Shown here one piece after another: positions 22,804 through 31,163 of a stretch of DNA of 64,000 bases. The notes under the pieces are model-generated. The model had not been told where the DNA came from, did no database searches, and saw only the letters and a program-made list of their open reading frames with translations. Location: assembly GCA_016789955.1 (NCBI GenBank), contig JAEUPB010000094.1, forward strand, positions 1 through 64,000, written 5' to 3'. A program made the position numbers and the translations under genes. The stretch is from Rubrivivax sp. GTDB lineage: Bacteria; Pseudomonadota; Gammaproteobacteria; Burkholderiales; Burkholderiaceae_C. Numbering within the stretch: position 1 is the first letter of the stretch; each line of letters starts with the position of its first letter.

Positions 22804-22840
22804 TTCCCGAAGGCGGGAACGCCGCTCCCGAATGCTGGAG
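22804..22840. promoter_or_regulatory. Tandem palindromic operator (candidate activator-binding site)
   Basis: A perfect palindrome TTCCCGAAGGCGGGAA (22804-22819) is followed 21 bp later, on the same helical face, by an imperfect copy CTCCCGAATGCTGGAG (22825-22840). The pair ends 54 bp before the -24 element of the sigma-54-type promoter at 22894, a normal enhancer position. A second perfect TTCCCG-N4-CGGGAA copy is present at 38392. There is no T-run, so a terminator is less likely. Confidence 0.55.
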
Positions 22841-22893
22841 CGCCACGACCTCGCGCACGGCCCGTGGCCCCGCGGCGCGCGCCGCGTGACGCA

Positions 22894-22909
22894 TGGCACA
22901 CAACCTGCT
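22894..22909 (+). promoter_or_regulatory. Sigma-54-type promoter before the tetraheme cytochrome gene
   Basis: TGGCACACAACCTGCT shows GG-N10-GC spacing, an intact TGGCAC at -24 and one mismatch at -12 (CTGCT for TTGCW). The predicted transcription start, about 22920, leaves a 65-base leader before the ATG at 22987. The tandem palindromes upstream support activator-dependent use. Confidence 0.68.
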
Positions 22910-22986
22910 GACAGCCCGGGGTGTCATGCGGGGCATTGGGGAGTGCGCCACCTGACGACTGTTCAACCAACCTTCGAGAGGTCGAC

Positions 22987-23877
22987 ATGAATCTGGCATC
23001 GCCAATCCGTCGCCTGGTGTGGGGAGCGGCGTCCTTCGTGGCCCTGCTTCTGGCCGTCAGCGGCACCGCACAGGCGCAAACCGGCATCGCCGCCACCAAG
23101 CACAACCTCGGCTCGGGCGCAGGCCCCGCCGGGCGCAACCAGGTGAGCGACACGGCCGAGATCTGCGTGTTCTGCCACACGCCGCACGGGGGCGACACCT
23201 CCGCACCGGTGCCGTTGTGGAACAAGCGGCTGGGCACCGGCGGCACGCCCGCGGGCGGCGGCACCTACATCACCTACGACACGCTGCAGACGCCGTCGCT
23301 CGACGGCACCGTGGCGCCGGTGGGCTCGGTGTCGATGGCGTGCCTGTCGTGCCACGACGGCACGCAGGCGATGGACAACATCATCAACGCGCCCGGGCCC
23401 GGTGGCGTGGTGGCCGATGGCGGCGGCAACGACGGCCGCAACTTCACGTGGACGGGCTCCACCGTCAACGCGGCCGGCCGCCTGGTGTCGGGCCCCGCGC
23501 TGATCGGCACGGACCTCTCGAACGACCACCCGATCGGCATCCAGTACTGCGGCGGCGGCTTGAGCGGCTCGGGCACCACGGTGTCGGGGGCTTGTCGGGA
23601 CAGCGACTTCGTTCTGCCGCAGACGCAGGTGATCAACGGCAACCAGATCTTCTGGGTCGATACCGGGCTGCCGGGCACCAAGCAGCGCACCGACCTGCCG
23701 CTGTACCAGCGCGCCACCGGCGGCCTGGGCCCGCTCGTCGAGTGCGCGAGCTGCCACGACCCGCACGTCTCGCCTGGTCAAGCCGGCCCGGCCGGCACCG
23801 GCCAGACCGCCGGCGAGACCTTCCTGCGCATCTCCAACGCCAGCAGTGCCGTCTGCACCGCCTGTCACGTGAAGTGA
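22987..23877 (+). CDS. Tetraheme cytochrome c with doubled-CXXCH motifs
   Basis: The 296-residue protein has a signal peptide ending TAQAQ and four CXXCH sites: CVFCH in AEICVFCHTPHGG, CLSCH in MACLSCHDGTQAMDN, CASCH in VECASCHDPHV, and CTACH near the C-terminus. The FCHTPH and SCHDGT contexts are those of the doubled-CXXCH cytochromes, in which neighbouring His residues give bis-His ligation. It is paralogous to the N-terminal part of the 11-heme protein at 33258. A GAGAGG ribosome site precedes the ATG. Likely exported and part of the conduit; cell location is not provable from sequence. Confidence 0.87.
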   Translation: MNLASPIRRLVWGAASFVALLLAVSGTAQAQTGIAATKHNLGSGAGPAGRNQVSDTAEICVFCHTPHGGDTSAPVPLWNKRLGTGGTPAGGGTYITYDTLQTPSLDGTVAPVGSVSMACLSCHDGTQAMDNIINAPGPGGVVADGGGNDGRNFTWTGSTVNAAGRLVSGPALIGTDLSNDHPIGIQYCGGGLSGSGTTVSGACRDSDFVLPQTQVINGNQIFWVDTGLPGTKQRTDLPLYQRATGGLGPLVECASCHDPHVSPGQAGPAGTGQTAGETFLRISNASSAVCTACHVK

Positions 23878-23899
23878 CGCACCTGCCCGGAGGACCGCC

Positions 23900-25021
23900 A
23901 TGCAGCCCGCATCGCCGCACACACCGCACCGCCCCGGACGCGCCCAACGGCGCCACCGCCGCGGGCGGGCGGTGGCGCTGCTGCTGGCGGGCCTGGCCGC
24001 CCCTGTGCTGCAGGCCGCAGAGCCTGCCGCCGCGCCGGCGGCCTCCGCGGCACGCACGGCCGTCGTCGCACCGCCCGCCGCCTCCGGCGCGGCGGCGCGC
24101 GCGGCAGCCCCTTTTGCCGTGGTCGGCGACGTCGTGATCGCCGGCGCCGACTACCAGCGCGCACTCGCCGTGGCGATGCGCAACAAGTACTACCACGCCA
24201 AGCCGCCCGAGGCCGAGGTGGCGCGCTTCCAGCGCGAGGTGGGCGAGCAGATGGTCGACCGCGTGCTCGTGCTCGCCGAGGCGCGCCGTCGCGGCATCCA
24301 GCCCGACGCCGAGAAGATCAAGGCCACCATCGCCGGCTACGACGCGCAGTACAAGGGCAGCGCGAACTGGGCGGCCAACCGCGACAAGATGCTGGCGGCG
24401 GTCGTGCCGCAGCTCGAGGCCGAGAGCCTCGCCGCGCGGCTCGAGAAGCTCGTGAAGACCGTGCCCGAGCCGGCCGACGACGTGGCCCGCGCCTACTACG
24501 AGCAGCACAAGGATCTGTTCGTCGAACCCGAGCAGGTCAAGCTCAGCGTGATCGTACTGAAGGTGGACCCGAGCTCGCGGCCACCGGTGTGGGCCGCGGC
24601 GCAGGCCGAGGCGCAGCGGCTGCACGCGAAGATCGCCGGTGGTGCCGATTTCTCCGAGCTGGCGCGGCTGCACTCCGGCGACCGCAGCGCCGCGGCCGGC
24701 GGCGCGCTCGACTACACGCACCGGGGCATGCTGCCCGAAGGCGTGCACGGCGTGCTCGACACGCTCAAGCCGGGCGCGCTATCGGAGCCCGTGCGGCTGC
24801 TCGAAGGCTGGGCGCTGATCCGCCTGGACGGGCGCCGCCCGTCTGTGCAGCGTCCGTTCGAGCAGGTGCGCGAGCGCGCCGGCGACCTTTGGCAGCGCGA
24901 CGAGGGCCAGGCCCGCTGGAAGCGCCTGCTGGCCGATCTGCGCCGCGCCACGCCCGTCCGCATCGACGAGAGCCACTATGCGCCGCTGCGCGGGCCGACC
25001 GAGAAGCCGCGCGCCGGTTGA
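23900..25021 (+). CDS. PpiC/SurA-like periplasmic peptidyl-prolyl isomerase
   Basis: A 373-residue protein with an N-terminal signal and Ala/Pro-rich spacer, a SurA-like helical domain (YQRALAVAMRNKYYHAKPPEAEVARFQREVGEQMVDRVLVLAEARRRGI), and a parvulin domain (about residues 205-310: EQVKLSVIVLKVDP...GGADFSELARLHSGDRSAAAGGALDY...LEGWALIRLDGRRP). Such enzymes chaperone outer-membrane beta-barrels. It lies 22 bp after the tetraheme gene and 52 bp before the beta-barrel gene, so it probably escorts that barrel or the cytochromes. Confidence 0.88.
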   Translation: MQPASPHTPHRPGRAQRRHRRGRAVALLLAGLAAPVLQAAEPAAAPAASAARTAVVAPPAASGAAARAAAPFAVVGDVVIAGADYQRALAVAMRNKYYHAKPPEAEVARFQREVGEQMVDRVLVLAEARRRGIQPDAEKIKATIAGYDAQYKGSANWAANRDKMLAAVVPQLEAESLAARLEKLVKTVPEPADDVARAYYEQHKDLFVEPEQVKLSVIVLKVDPSSRPPVWAAAQAEAQRLHAKIAGGADFSELARLHSGDRSAAAGGALDYTHRGMLPEGVHGVLDTLKPGALSEPVRLLEGWALIRLDGRRPSVQRPFEQVRERAGDLWQRDEGQARWKRLLADLRRATPVRIDESHYAPLRGPTEKPRAG

Positions 25022-25073
25022 CGGGCGCCGCCGCACGCCGCGTCCCGCGCGCCCGACGCGACCCGGAACCGCC

Positions 25074-27005
25074 GTGCGCCGTCCATCCGGCCCTGCCTCC
25101 CGCACGCGGCGACGTTCCCGCTGGCTGGCGCCGCTGCTGCTCGCCGGCGCGCCGGGGCTGCTGAACGCCGCGGTGTTCGCACCGTCGGGCAAGCCCGACA
25201 CGGCAGCCGACGTGGTGCTGCCCGAGGCGGCCGAGCCCGGCGGACCAACCGGCAGCGGCATCGACTGGCGCTTCGCGCCGTGGCGCGTCGGTGGCTCGCT
25301 GGCACTGGACCTGCGCAGCCTGCGTCAGGAGGACGGCACGCGCTCGACGAGCGCGTTGCAGGTCACCGACATCGACTTCGCCAGCTACCTGTGGCAACCC
25401 TGGTTCGCGCAGGTGCGGCTGGGCCTGGGCTGGGTGGCCAGCCGCAGCGCCTCGAAGGGCGTCAACGCGGCCGACGGCAACGACGCCGGGCGCGGCCTCT
25501 CGATGACCGGCCGCGCCGCGCTCTCCGTGTTCCCGGCCAGCCGCTTCCCGTTCGAGCTGCGTGCCGACCTCAGCGATAGCCGCGCCAGCGGGCTCTCGCT
25601 GGCCGGCGACCAGCGCTCGCTGCGCGTGTCGGTCTCGCAGTCGTGGCGGCCCGAGGAGGGCAACGACCTGCTGCAGCTGATGGTCGACCACAGCACGCTC
25701 GAGGCCGGCGCCGTGAAGGACCGCCTGTCCACGCTCAGCGCCAGCGCCACGCGGCACCTGCCCGAGCATCAGTTCGAGGGCGGCATCAGCTGGTCGGGCC
25801 ACGTGCGCAGCGACACCGACGACCACACCGAGCTCGCCACCGTGCGGCTGCGGCACGGCTTCCAGCCGTCGCCAGACGTGCAGCTCGAATCGCTGGCGAG
25901 CTGGAACTCCACGCGTTTCGGCGCCGCCGGCGCCACCTTCGGCAGCGACCTGCTGCAGCTGTCGACCTTCGGCACCTGGCGCTTGCCGCATTCCGGCTTG
26001 TTCGAAGGCGACGGGCCGACGCCGACGCTGGTGGGCAGCGCGCGCTGGGTGCAGGTGCGCACGCCAGGATCGGAGATCGTCGGAGACACCACCGCCACCA
26101 CCGTGGGCCTGAGCCACGAGTTCGGCGTCGGCTGGCGGGCAAGCGTCGCCTCCAGCGCCACGCTCGTGCGCATCACGCACCAGCCGAATCGAACCGCCAC
26201 CAACCTCGGCGGCACGGTCGCGTGGGCGCCGCCGGCGCTGCCGCTGGCGGGCTGGCGCTGGTCGCCCAACGTCTCGCTCAACGCGAGCCTGGCGCACGAC
26301 TCCGAGCAGGGCTCGCGCCAGCTCGCGGGAGTGCAGGCCGGTCACGCGCTCTCCCGCGACTGGCAGATCGGCGAGCAGTCGTACCTCACGCTCACCGCGA
26401 CGCAGGCCGCGGCGCGGCTGCACGAGGCCGGCAGCACGCCCGACGGCATCGGCGCCGACACGCGTGCCCTCGCGCACGGCGCCAGCATCGGCTGGCAGAT
26501 GACCGCCAGCGGCGGCGCCCAGAGCTACGCCGCGCTGTCGGTGAGTCGCTCGGAAACCCAGGGCGCTTCCGAAGGCCGCTTCGAGCTCGTGAACCTGCAG
26601 TGGAGCCAGCGCGTGCCGCTGTCGCGGCAGGCGGCGTTCTCGGCCAACGTCACCGCGCAGGGCACGCGCAACGAGTCGACCACGGTCGACGCCTTCACCG
26701 GCGAGCGGCGCCGCATCGCGCCGGGCTGGCAGCCCTATCACAGCGCCTCGCTCAGCTACGACCACCAGCGCTTCCTCGACGTGCCGCGGCTGCGGCTGTC
26801 GCTGCTGCTCTCGGCCACCAGCCAGCAGATCGAACGGCGCGCGTTCGGCGACATCGAGGCGCCGCGCGAGCGCGTCACGCGCTCGTTCGAGGCGCGGCTG
26901 GACTGGAACGTCGGTCGCCTGGAGACGCGGCTGGCCGCGCGCGTGGCGCGCGTCGACGACCGCACCGTGGCCGCGCTGCAGGCGCGCGCGCAGCGCCGCT
27001 TCTGA
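25074..27005 (+). CDS. Outer-membrane beta-barrel protein (candidate cytochrome-conduit porin)
   Basis: The 643-residue protein has a signal peptide (RSRWLAPLLLAGAPGLLNAA) and then a long run of alternating amphipathic strands such as GGSLALDLRSLRQED, QVRLGLGWVASRSASKG, ARLDWNVGRLETRLAARVARVDD, typical of a large barrel. It ends in Phe (QARAQRRF), the usual C-terminal signal for Bam-dependent insertion. It has no CXXCH and no N-terminal CXXC as in MtrB. Size and neighbours match the porin part of porin-cytochrome complexes, but no family signature proves it. GTG at 25074 is the best start before the signal; a longer frame begins inside ppiC. Confidence 0.8.
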   Translation: MRRPSGPASRTRRRSRWLAPLLLAGAPGLLNAAVFAPSGKPDTAADVVLPEAAEPGGPTGSGIDWRFAPWRVGGSLALDLRSLRQEDGTRSTSALQVTDIDFASYLWQPWFAQVRLGLGWVASRSASKGVNAADGNDAGRGLSMTGRAALSVFPASRFPFELRADLSDSRASGLSLAGDQRSLRVSVSQSWRPEEGNDLLQLMVDHSTLEAGAVKDRLSTLSASATRHLPEHQFEGGISWSGHVRSDTDDHTELATVRLRHGFQPSPDVQLESLASWNSTRFGAAGATFGSDLLQLSTFGTWRLPHSGLFEGDGPTPTLVGSARWVQVRTPGSEIVGDTTATTVGLSHEFGVGWRASVASSATLVRITHQPNRTATNLGGTVAWAPPALPLAGWRWSPNVSLNASLAHDSEQGSRQLAGVQAGHALSRDWQIGEQSYLTLTATQAAARLHEAGSTPDGIGADTRALAHGASIGWQMTASGGAQSYAALSVSRSETQGASEGRFELVNLQWSQRVPLSRQAAFSANVTAQGTRNESTTVDAFTGERRRIAPGWQPYHSASLSYDHQRFLDVPRLRLSLLLSATSQQIERRAFGDIEAPRERVTRSFEARLDWNVGRLETRLAARVARVDDRTVAALQARAQRRF

Positions 27006-27026
27006 ACCCGCAACGAGGACCGATCC

Positions 27027-27410
27027 GTGTTCAAGCATGCCTTGCTCGCCGCCGTGCTGCTGGCCTGGGCGGCGCCGTCGCCCGCCGAGTACGGCGACGT
27101 CGTCATCAACAACTACTCCGATGCCGCCGGCATGCGGCCGGTGATCTTCCCGCACTGGTTCCACCGCGTGCGCTTCCGCTGCAAGGTGTGCCACGCCGAC
27201 CTGGGCTTCCAGTTCAAGGCCGGCGGCAACCAGATCAACATGCTGAAGATCATCGACGGGCAGTTCTGCGGCGCCTGCCACAACGGCGAGCTGGCCTGGT
27301 CGGTGGAGAACTGCAACCTTTGCCACAGCGGCAAGCCGCGCACGCCCACGCACGTGCACGAGAGCACGCTGACCAAGCTCGAGGCCGCCGCCCCGGCGAG
27401 GAAGCCATGA
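27027..27410 (+). CDS. Triheme cytochrome, c7-type domain (copy A)
   Basis: A 127-residue exported protein (signal MFKHALLAAVLLAWAAPSPA) consisting of one c7-type triheme domain. It opens with EYGDVVINNYSDAAGMRPVIFPHWFHRVRFRCKVCH and carries CKVCH, CGACH and CNLCH. The HWFH and conserved histidines supply bis-His ligands. This compact domain is the unit of nanowire-like cytochromes of Geobacter. A close paralogue is encoded at 30792-31163. It starts with GTG and its stop overlaps the next gene (ATGA). Likely a periplasmic shuttle. Confidence 0.88.
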   Translation: MFKHALLAAVLLAWAAPSPAEYGDVVINNYSDAAGMRPVIFPHWFHRVRFRCKVCHADLGFQFKAGGNQINMLKIIDGQFCGACHNGELAWSVENCNLCHSGKPRTPTHVHESTLTKLEAAAPARKP

Positions 27411-28408
27411 GCGGGGCTTGCGCGATGCTCACGATGCCCTCGGCGGCGGCCCGGATGACGGTCCGGTTCGCAGTCGTGCTGGCGACCTGTGCGCCGGCGG
27501 CGGCGCTGGCGCAGGCCGGCAAGGCCGTGTACGACGGTGCCTGTGCCGCGTGCCATGGCGCGGGCGTGCTCGGCGCGCCCAAGCCCGGCGACGTGGCGGC
27601 GTGGAAGCCGCGCGTCGCGGCCGGGCTCGACGGGCTGCTCAAGCGCGCCATCTCCGGCACCGACAAGGGCATGCCGCCGCGCGGCGGCCGCGTGGACCTG
27701 AGCGACGCGCAGCTGCGCAGCGCCATCGAGTTCATGGCCGGGCCGGCGCTGGCGGCTGCGGCCCCGGCCCCGGCCCCGAAGGTCGCCGCCGCACCTGCGC
27801 CGGCCCCGGCCGCAGCGCCTGCCCCGGCCGTCACACGCGCACCGGCGCCGGCCCCCGCGGCCACGCCGCCGGCGCCCACCACGGCTGCGGCCAGCGCCGA
27901 GGTCAACGCCTTCAACCGGCTGCTGCGCCCGCTGCCGCGTGTCAACCGGCCGGCAGCGGAGTCGGGCATCCACGATCCGACCAACGACATGACCGCGCAG
28001 CTGCAGCCGCCAGCGCAGGCCTTCAGTGGCTTGCCCAAGAGCATGGCCGGCAACCACGTCGACTGGGTCAAGGCGCTCGACAGCAAGGCCATCGCGCCGC
28101 GCTGGGACCGCGCCGACCCCGCTGCCGCGGCGATCGTGATGGATCTGAACATCGTGCGCGAGGTGAAGGGCTCGATGCCCGACGTGGTCTACCCGCACAA
28201 GCAGCACACCGAGTGGCTCGAGTGCTCGAATTGCCACCCCAAGATCTTCCAGCCGCAGAAGGGCGCCAACCAGATCAGCATGGCGTCGATCCTGCTCGGC
28301 CAGGCCTGCGGCACATGCCACGGCAAGGTCGCGTTCCCGGTCTCGGAGTGCCGGCTGTGCCACTCGCGCAAGAAGGCCGTGGCGGTGGTGGCGGAGGAGA
28401 AGAAGTGA
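27407..28408 (+). CDS. Fusion cytochrome: c5-like monoheme plus c7-type triheme (copy B)
   Basis: The 333-residue product joins a signal peptide, a c5-like monoheme domain (GKAVYDGACAACHGAGVLGAPKPGD; distal Met in DKGMPPRGG), an Ala/Pro linker of about 50 residues, and a triheme domain with CSNCH, CGTCH and CRLCH preceded by MPDVVYPHKQHTEWLECSNCH. The C-terminal half is paralogous to the protein at 30172-30795, which lacks the monoheme part. The fusion could hand electrons between the small carrier type and the triheme type inside one molecule (inference). Four haem sites in all. Confidence 0.87.
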   Translation: MSGACAMLTMPSAAARMTVRFAVVLATCAPAAALAQAGKAVYDGACAACHGAGVLGAPKPGDVAAWKPRVAAGLDGLLKRAISGTDKGMPPRGGRVDLSDAQLRSAIEFMAGPALAAAAPAPAPKVAAAPAPAPAAAPAPAVTRAPAPAPAATPPAPTTAAASAEVNAFNRLLRPLPRVNRPAAESGIHDPTNDMTAQLQPPAQAFSGLPKSMAGNHVDWVKALDSKAIAPRWDRADPAAAAIVMDLNIVREVKGSMPDVVYPHKQHTEWLECSNCHPKIFQPQKGANQISMASILLGQACGTCHGKVAFPVSECRLCHSRKKAVAVVAEEKK

Positions 28409-29307
28409 ACGCCACGGCCCGCGGGCGGCTGATCGCCTCGGCGCTGGTGGCGGCCGCGGTGCTGGAGGCGCCCGGGCCGGCCGCAGCGCAGCCCGACGGA
28501 CGTGCCGTGGTCGAACAGCGCATCGCGCTGACGGCGCAACTGCTCCGCGATGGCACCGCGGTGCAGCGCATCGTCGCCAGCGGCAATGCGCGCGCCGCGG
28601 GTCACCTCGACGAAGGGCGGCTGCACCACGCGATGTCGCAGGACGCGCTGGCCCGCGGCGACCTGGCGGCGGCGCGCACCGCCGCCGACGAGGCGTTGCG
28701 CCACCTCGGCCTGGCGCGGCGCCTGGCCCCCGACGCACCGGCACGGCAGGCTGCCGCGCGCCAGCGCCACGACCAGATGCTCGCCAACCTCGAGCGGCTG
28801 CTCGAGGCCTGGCGCACTCAGCTGCCGCCCGGCGACCTGGGCGACGATGGCGACCGCGTGGCCGCGATCGGGCTCGTGGGCACCGCGCGCTGGATGGCCG
28901 GCGAGGGTCGCCACGAGGAATCGGTGCACGTGCTCGCCTCGGCCGAGAGCCACGTGCTCGCGGGCATGAATCGGCTGCTGCAGCGGCCCGCCCTGCGCGA
29001 GGTCGACTACACCGAGCGTGCCGCCACGCCCGACGACGAGTTCCGCCTCGAACTGCGCCGCCACCTGGCCCTGGCCGACCTGGTGCCGCTGGCGGTCAGC
29101 GAACTGAAGCCGCGGCCCGATGCCGCGGCCCTCATCACCCGCTACGGCGAGACCAGCCGCTCGCTGCGCGAGCAGGCCGTGCAGCGGCAGCAGGGCGGCG
29201 ACGCCGTGCAGGCGCTGGCCCAGCTGCGCAACGCCACGATGTACCTGCAGCGTGCGCTGGCGGCTGCCGGCGTGGCCACGCCGGCACCGATCGGAGAGAC
29301 CCCATGA
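28405..29307 (+). CDS. Helical periplasmic protein, function unknown (copy H)
   Basis: A 300-residue protein with a signal peptide (LIASALVAAAVLEAPGPAAAQP) and then an almost entirely helical, Ala/Arg/Leu-rich body without cysteines or a known catalytic motif. The segment RIVASGNARAAGHLDEGRLHHAMSQDALARGDLAAARTAADEAL resembles TPR-like helix pairs. It is a paralogue of the next gene (29304-30164). The GTG start overlaps the stop of the fusion cytochrome. Its place between two sets of triheme cytochromes suggests a scaffold or assembly factor, but nothing in the sequence shows this directly. Confidence 0.7.
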   Translation: MNATARGRLIASALVAAAVLEAPGPAAAQPDGRAVVEQRIALTAQLLRDGTAVQRIVASGNARAAGHLDEGRLHHAMSQDALARGDLAAARTAADEALRHLGLARRLAPDAPARQAAARQRHDQMLANLERLLEAWRTQLPPGDLGDDGDRVAAIGLVGTARWMAGEGRHEESVHVLASAESHVLAGMNRLLQRPALREVDYTERAATPDDEFRLELRRHLALADLVPLAVSELKPRPDAAALITRYGETSRSLREQAVQRQQGGDAVQALAQLRNATMYLQRALAAAGVATPAPIGETP

Positions 29308-30164
29308 ATGCACGCCGACCGTGGACGGTCGTCGCCTTGCTGACGACCATGGCGCTCGGCACCGCCCGCGCCGACGAGCAGCTCGATCGCCGGCTGCAAT
29401 CGGTGGCCACATTGATCGAGTCGTCGTCGGCATCGCGCCAGATCGAGTCCAGCGGCGACGCCGCGGCGCGCGAGCGGCGCGACAGCGCGCGGCTGCTGCA
29501 CCGCGAGGCCGCGGCGCTGGCGCAGCGCGGCGACGGCCCGCAGGCCGCCCGCATGCTCGACCAGGCCACGCGCGAGATGATGACCGGCGCGCGCCTGGCG
29601 CGGCCCGAGCAGGTGGCCGGCGAGAAGGCGCGGCGCGACTTCGACGCGCGGCTGGAGAGCACGCGCGCCCTGCTGGCCGCGCAGCGCCGCATCGCGCAGG
29701 AGAAGGGCGCGCCGCCGCAGGCCGAGCAGGGGGCCGCGCGCATCGAGCAGCAGCTCGCCGAGGCCGAGCGCCTCGCCGCCGGCGGCCGGCTCGACGACGC
29801 GCGCGCGGTGCTCGAGCGCGCCTACCTCAGCGCGCGCGTGTCGATCGAGTCGATGCGCCGCGGCGACACGCTGGTGCGCTCGCTGACCTTCGCCAGCAAG
29901 CGCGAGGAGTACGACTACGAGCTCGACCGCAACGAGACGCACCGCATGCTGATCCAGGTGCTGCTGGCCGATCGGCGCGACCGCGGCGCGGCCGATGCGG
30001 CGCCGCTGATGCAGGGGCACGTGGAGCGCGCGGCCGCGCTGCGCCGCGAGGCCGAGGGGCAGGCCCGCGACGGCCGGCACGACGCCGCGGTGCAGACGCT
30101 GGAGGCGTCCACCGGCGAGCTGCTGCGGGCGATCCGCGCCGGCGGGCTGTACGTGCCCGGATGA
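29304..30164 (+). CDS. Helical periplasmic protein, function unknown (copy H')
   Basis: A 286-residue exported protein (signal WTVVALLTTMALGTARA) composed of charged amphipathic helices, strongly predicted as coiled coil in the middle (KARRDFDARLESTRALLAAQRRIAQEKG...IEQQLAEAERLAAGGRLDDARAVLERAYLSARV). The segment IESSGDAAARERRDSARLLHREAAALAQRGDGPQAARMLDQA matches the corresponding part of copy H. There are no cysteines and no membrane helix after the signal. It overlaps copy H by 4 bp. Function not recognised. Confidence 0.7.
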   Translation: MNARRPWTVVALLTTMALGTARADEQLDRRLQSVATLIESSSASRQIESSGDAAARERRDSARLLHREAAALAQRGDGPQAARMLDQATREMMTGARLARPEQVAGEKARRDFDARLESTRALLAAQRRIAQEKGAPPQAEQGAARIEQQLAEAERLAAGGRLDDARAVLERAYLSARVSIESMRRGDTLVRSLTFASKREEYDYELDRNETHRMLIQVLLADRRDRGAADAAPLMQGHVERAAALRREAEGQARDGRHDAAVQTLEASTGELLRAIRAGGLYVPG

Positions 30165-30171
30165 GCCGTGC

Positions 30172-30795
30172 GTGAAGTCGCCCCTCGCCGTGCTGCTGCT
30201 CACCGTCGCCACGCTGGCCACGGCGGCACTCTCGCCGCTGTGGCTGCGGCTGCACAAGGACGGGCTGCACGATCCTGCGAACCCGGGCCTGGCGCAATTG
30301 CAGGAGCCGGCCGAGGCGCTCGAGCCGCTGCCGCGCGACACCGCCGGCAACCTGGTGAACTGGGTGCGCGCGATCGACGGCGGCGCCATCGCGCCGCGCA
30401 CCAACCTGCTGCCCGAGACGGTGGTGCGGCTGCGCGACGACGAGCTGATCATCGCCCGCTACGGCTCGATGCCCGCGGTGAAGTTCCCGCACCGCCAGCA
30501 CACGCTGTGGCTGGACTGCAGCAACTGCCACGAGCACCTGTTCAAGAGCCGCGCCGGCGCCAACCGCTTCAGCATGATGGCGATCCTGAACGGCGAGCAG
30601 TGCGGCGTGTGCCATGGCGCGGTGGCCTTCCCGCTCACCGAGTGCCGGCGCTGCCACAGCGTGCCCAACGAGCTGCTGCGCCGGCAGGCCGCGGCCACGG
30701 CCGCGACGGCTGCGGCCTCGTCGTCGGTGCCTGCGCGCTCGGCCTCGGGCGCTGCCGCCGTCGCCACGACCGCCGCATCGGGCGCCCTGCGATGA
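30172..30795 (+). CDS. Triheme cytochrome, c7-type domain (copy B')
   Basis: A 207-residue protein with an N-terminal signal or anchor (LAVLLLTVATLATAALSPLWL) and a triheme domain: MPAVKFPHRQHTLWLDCSNCH, then CGVCH and CRRCH. The block LHDPANPGLAQLQEPAEALEPLPRDTAGNLVNWVRAIDGGAIAPR matches the fusion cytochrome B, identifying it as a paralogue without the c5-like domain. The C-terminal 40 residues are Ala/Ser/Thr-rich and probably disordered. The start is GTG at 30172. Its stop overlaps the next gene. Confidence 0.87.
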   Translation: MKSPLAVLLLTVATLATAALSPLWLRLHKDGLHDPANPGLAQLQEPAEALEPLPRDTAGNLVNWVRAIDGGAIAPRTNLLPETVVRLRDDELIIARYGSMPAVKFPHRQHTLWLDCSNCHEHLFKSRAGANRFSMMAILNGEQCGVCHGAVAFPLTECRRCHSVPNELLRRQAAATAATAAASSSVPARSASGAAAVATTAASGALR

Positions 30796-31163
30796 GGCGC
30801 ACCGCGCTCGCCGCCGCGCTGCTGCTGGCGTTGCTGCCTGGCCCCTCGTGGCCCGAGTACGGCGACGTCGTCATCAACCGCCGCAGCGACGCCGCCGGCG
30901 TACGGCCGGTGATCTTCCCGCACTGGTTCCACCGCATCCGCTTCCGCTGCAAGGTCTGCCACCACGAGCTGGGCTTCCGCATGCGCGCCGGTGCCAACGA
31001 TGTGCAGATGGCCGACATCATCGACGGCAAGTTCTGCGGCATGTGCCACAACGAGCGCATCGCCTGGGGGCCCGACCGCTGCGACCTGTGCCACAGCGGC
31101 AAGCGCGGGCTGCCGCCGGGCATCGCCGGCGGTTCGCAGACCTCGGGGCCGGGGCGATGGTGA
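30792..31163 (+). CDS. Triheme cytochrome, c7-type domain (copy A')
   Basis: A 123-residue exported protein (signal MRRTALAAALLLALLPGPSWP) with CKVCH, CGMCH and CDLCH. It repeats the opening EYGDVVINRRSDAAGVRPVIFPHWFHRIRFRCKVCH of copy A at 27027 with few changes, so the two are recent paralogues. ATG at 30792 overlaps the stop of B' (GATGA). Likely a small periplasmic electron carrier or docking subunit. Confidence 0.88.
   Translation: MRRTALAAALLLALLPGPSWPEYGDVVINRRSDAAGVRPVIFPHWFHRIRFRCKVCHHELGFRMRAGANDVQMADIIDGKFCGMCHNERIAWGPDRCDLCHSGKRGLPPGIAGGSQTSGPGRW

Noticed and set aside
22804..22819. Intrinsic terminator after NHL lipoprotein 1
   Set aside because: The hairpin has no following T-run, and the same palindrome recurs in another regulatory gap as tandem pairs.
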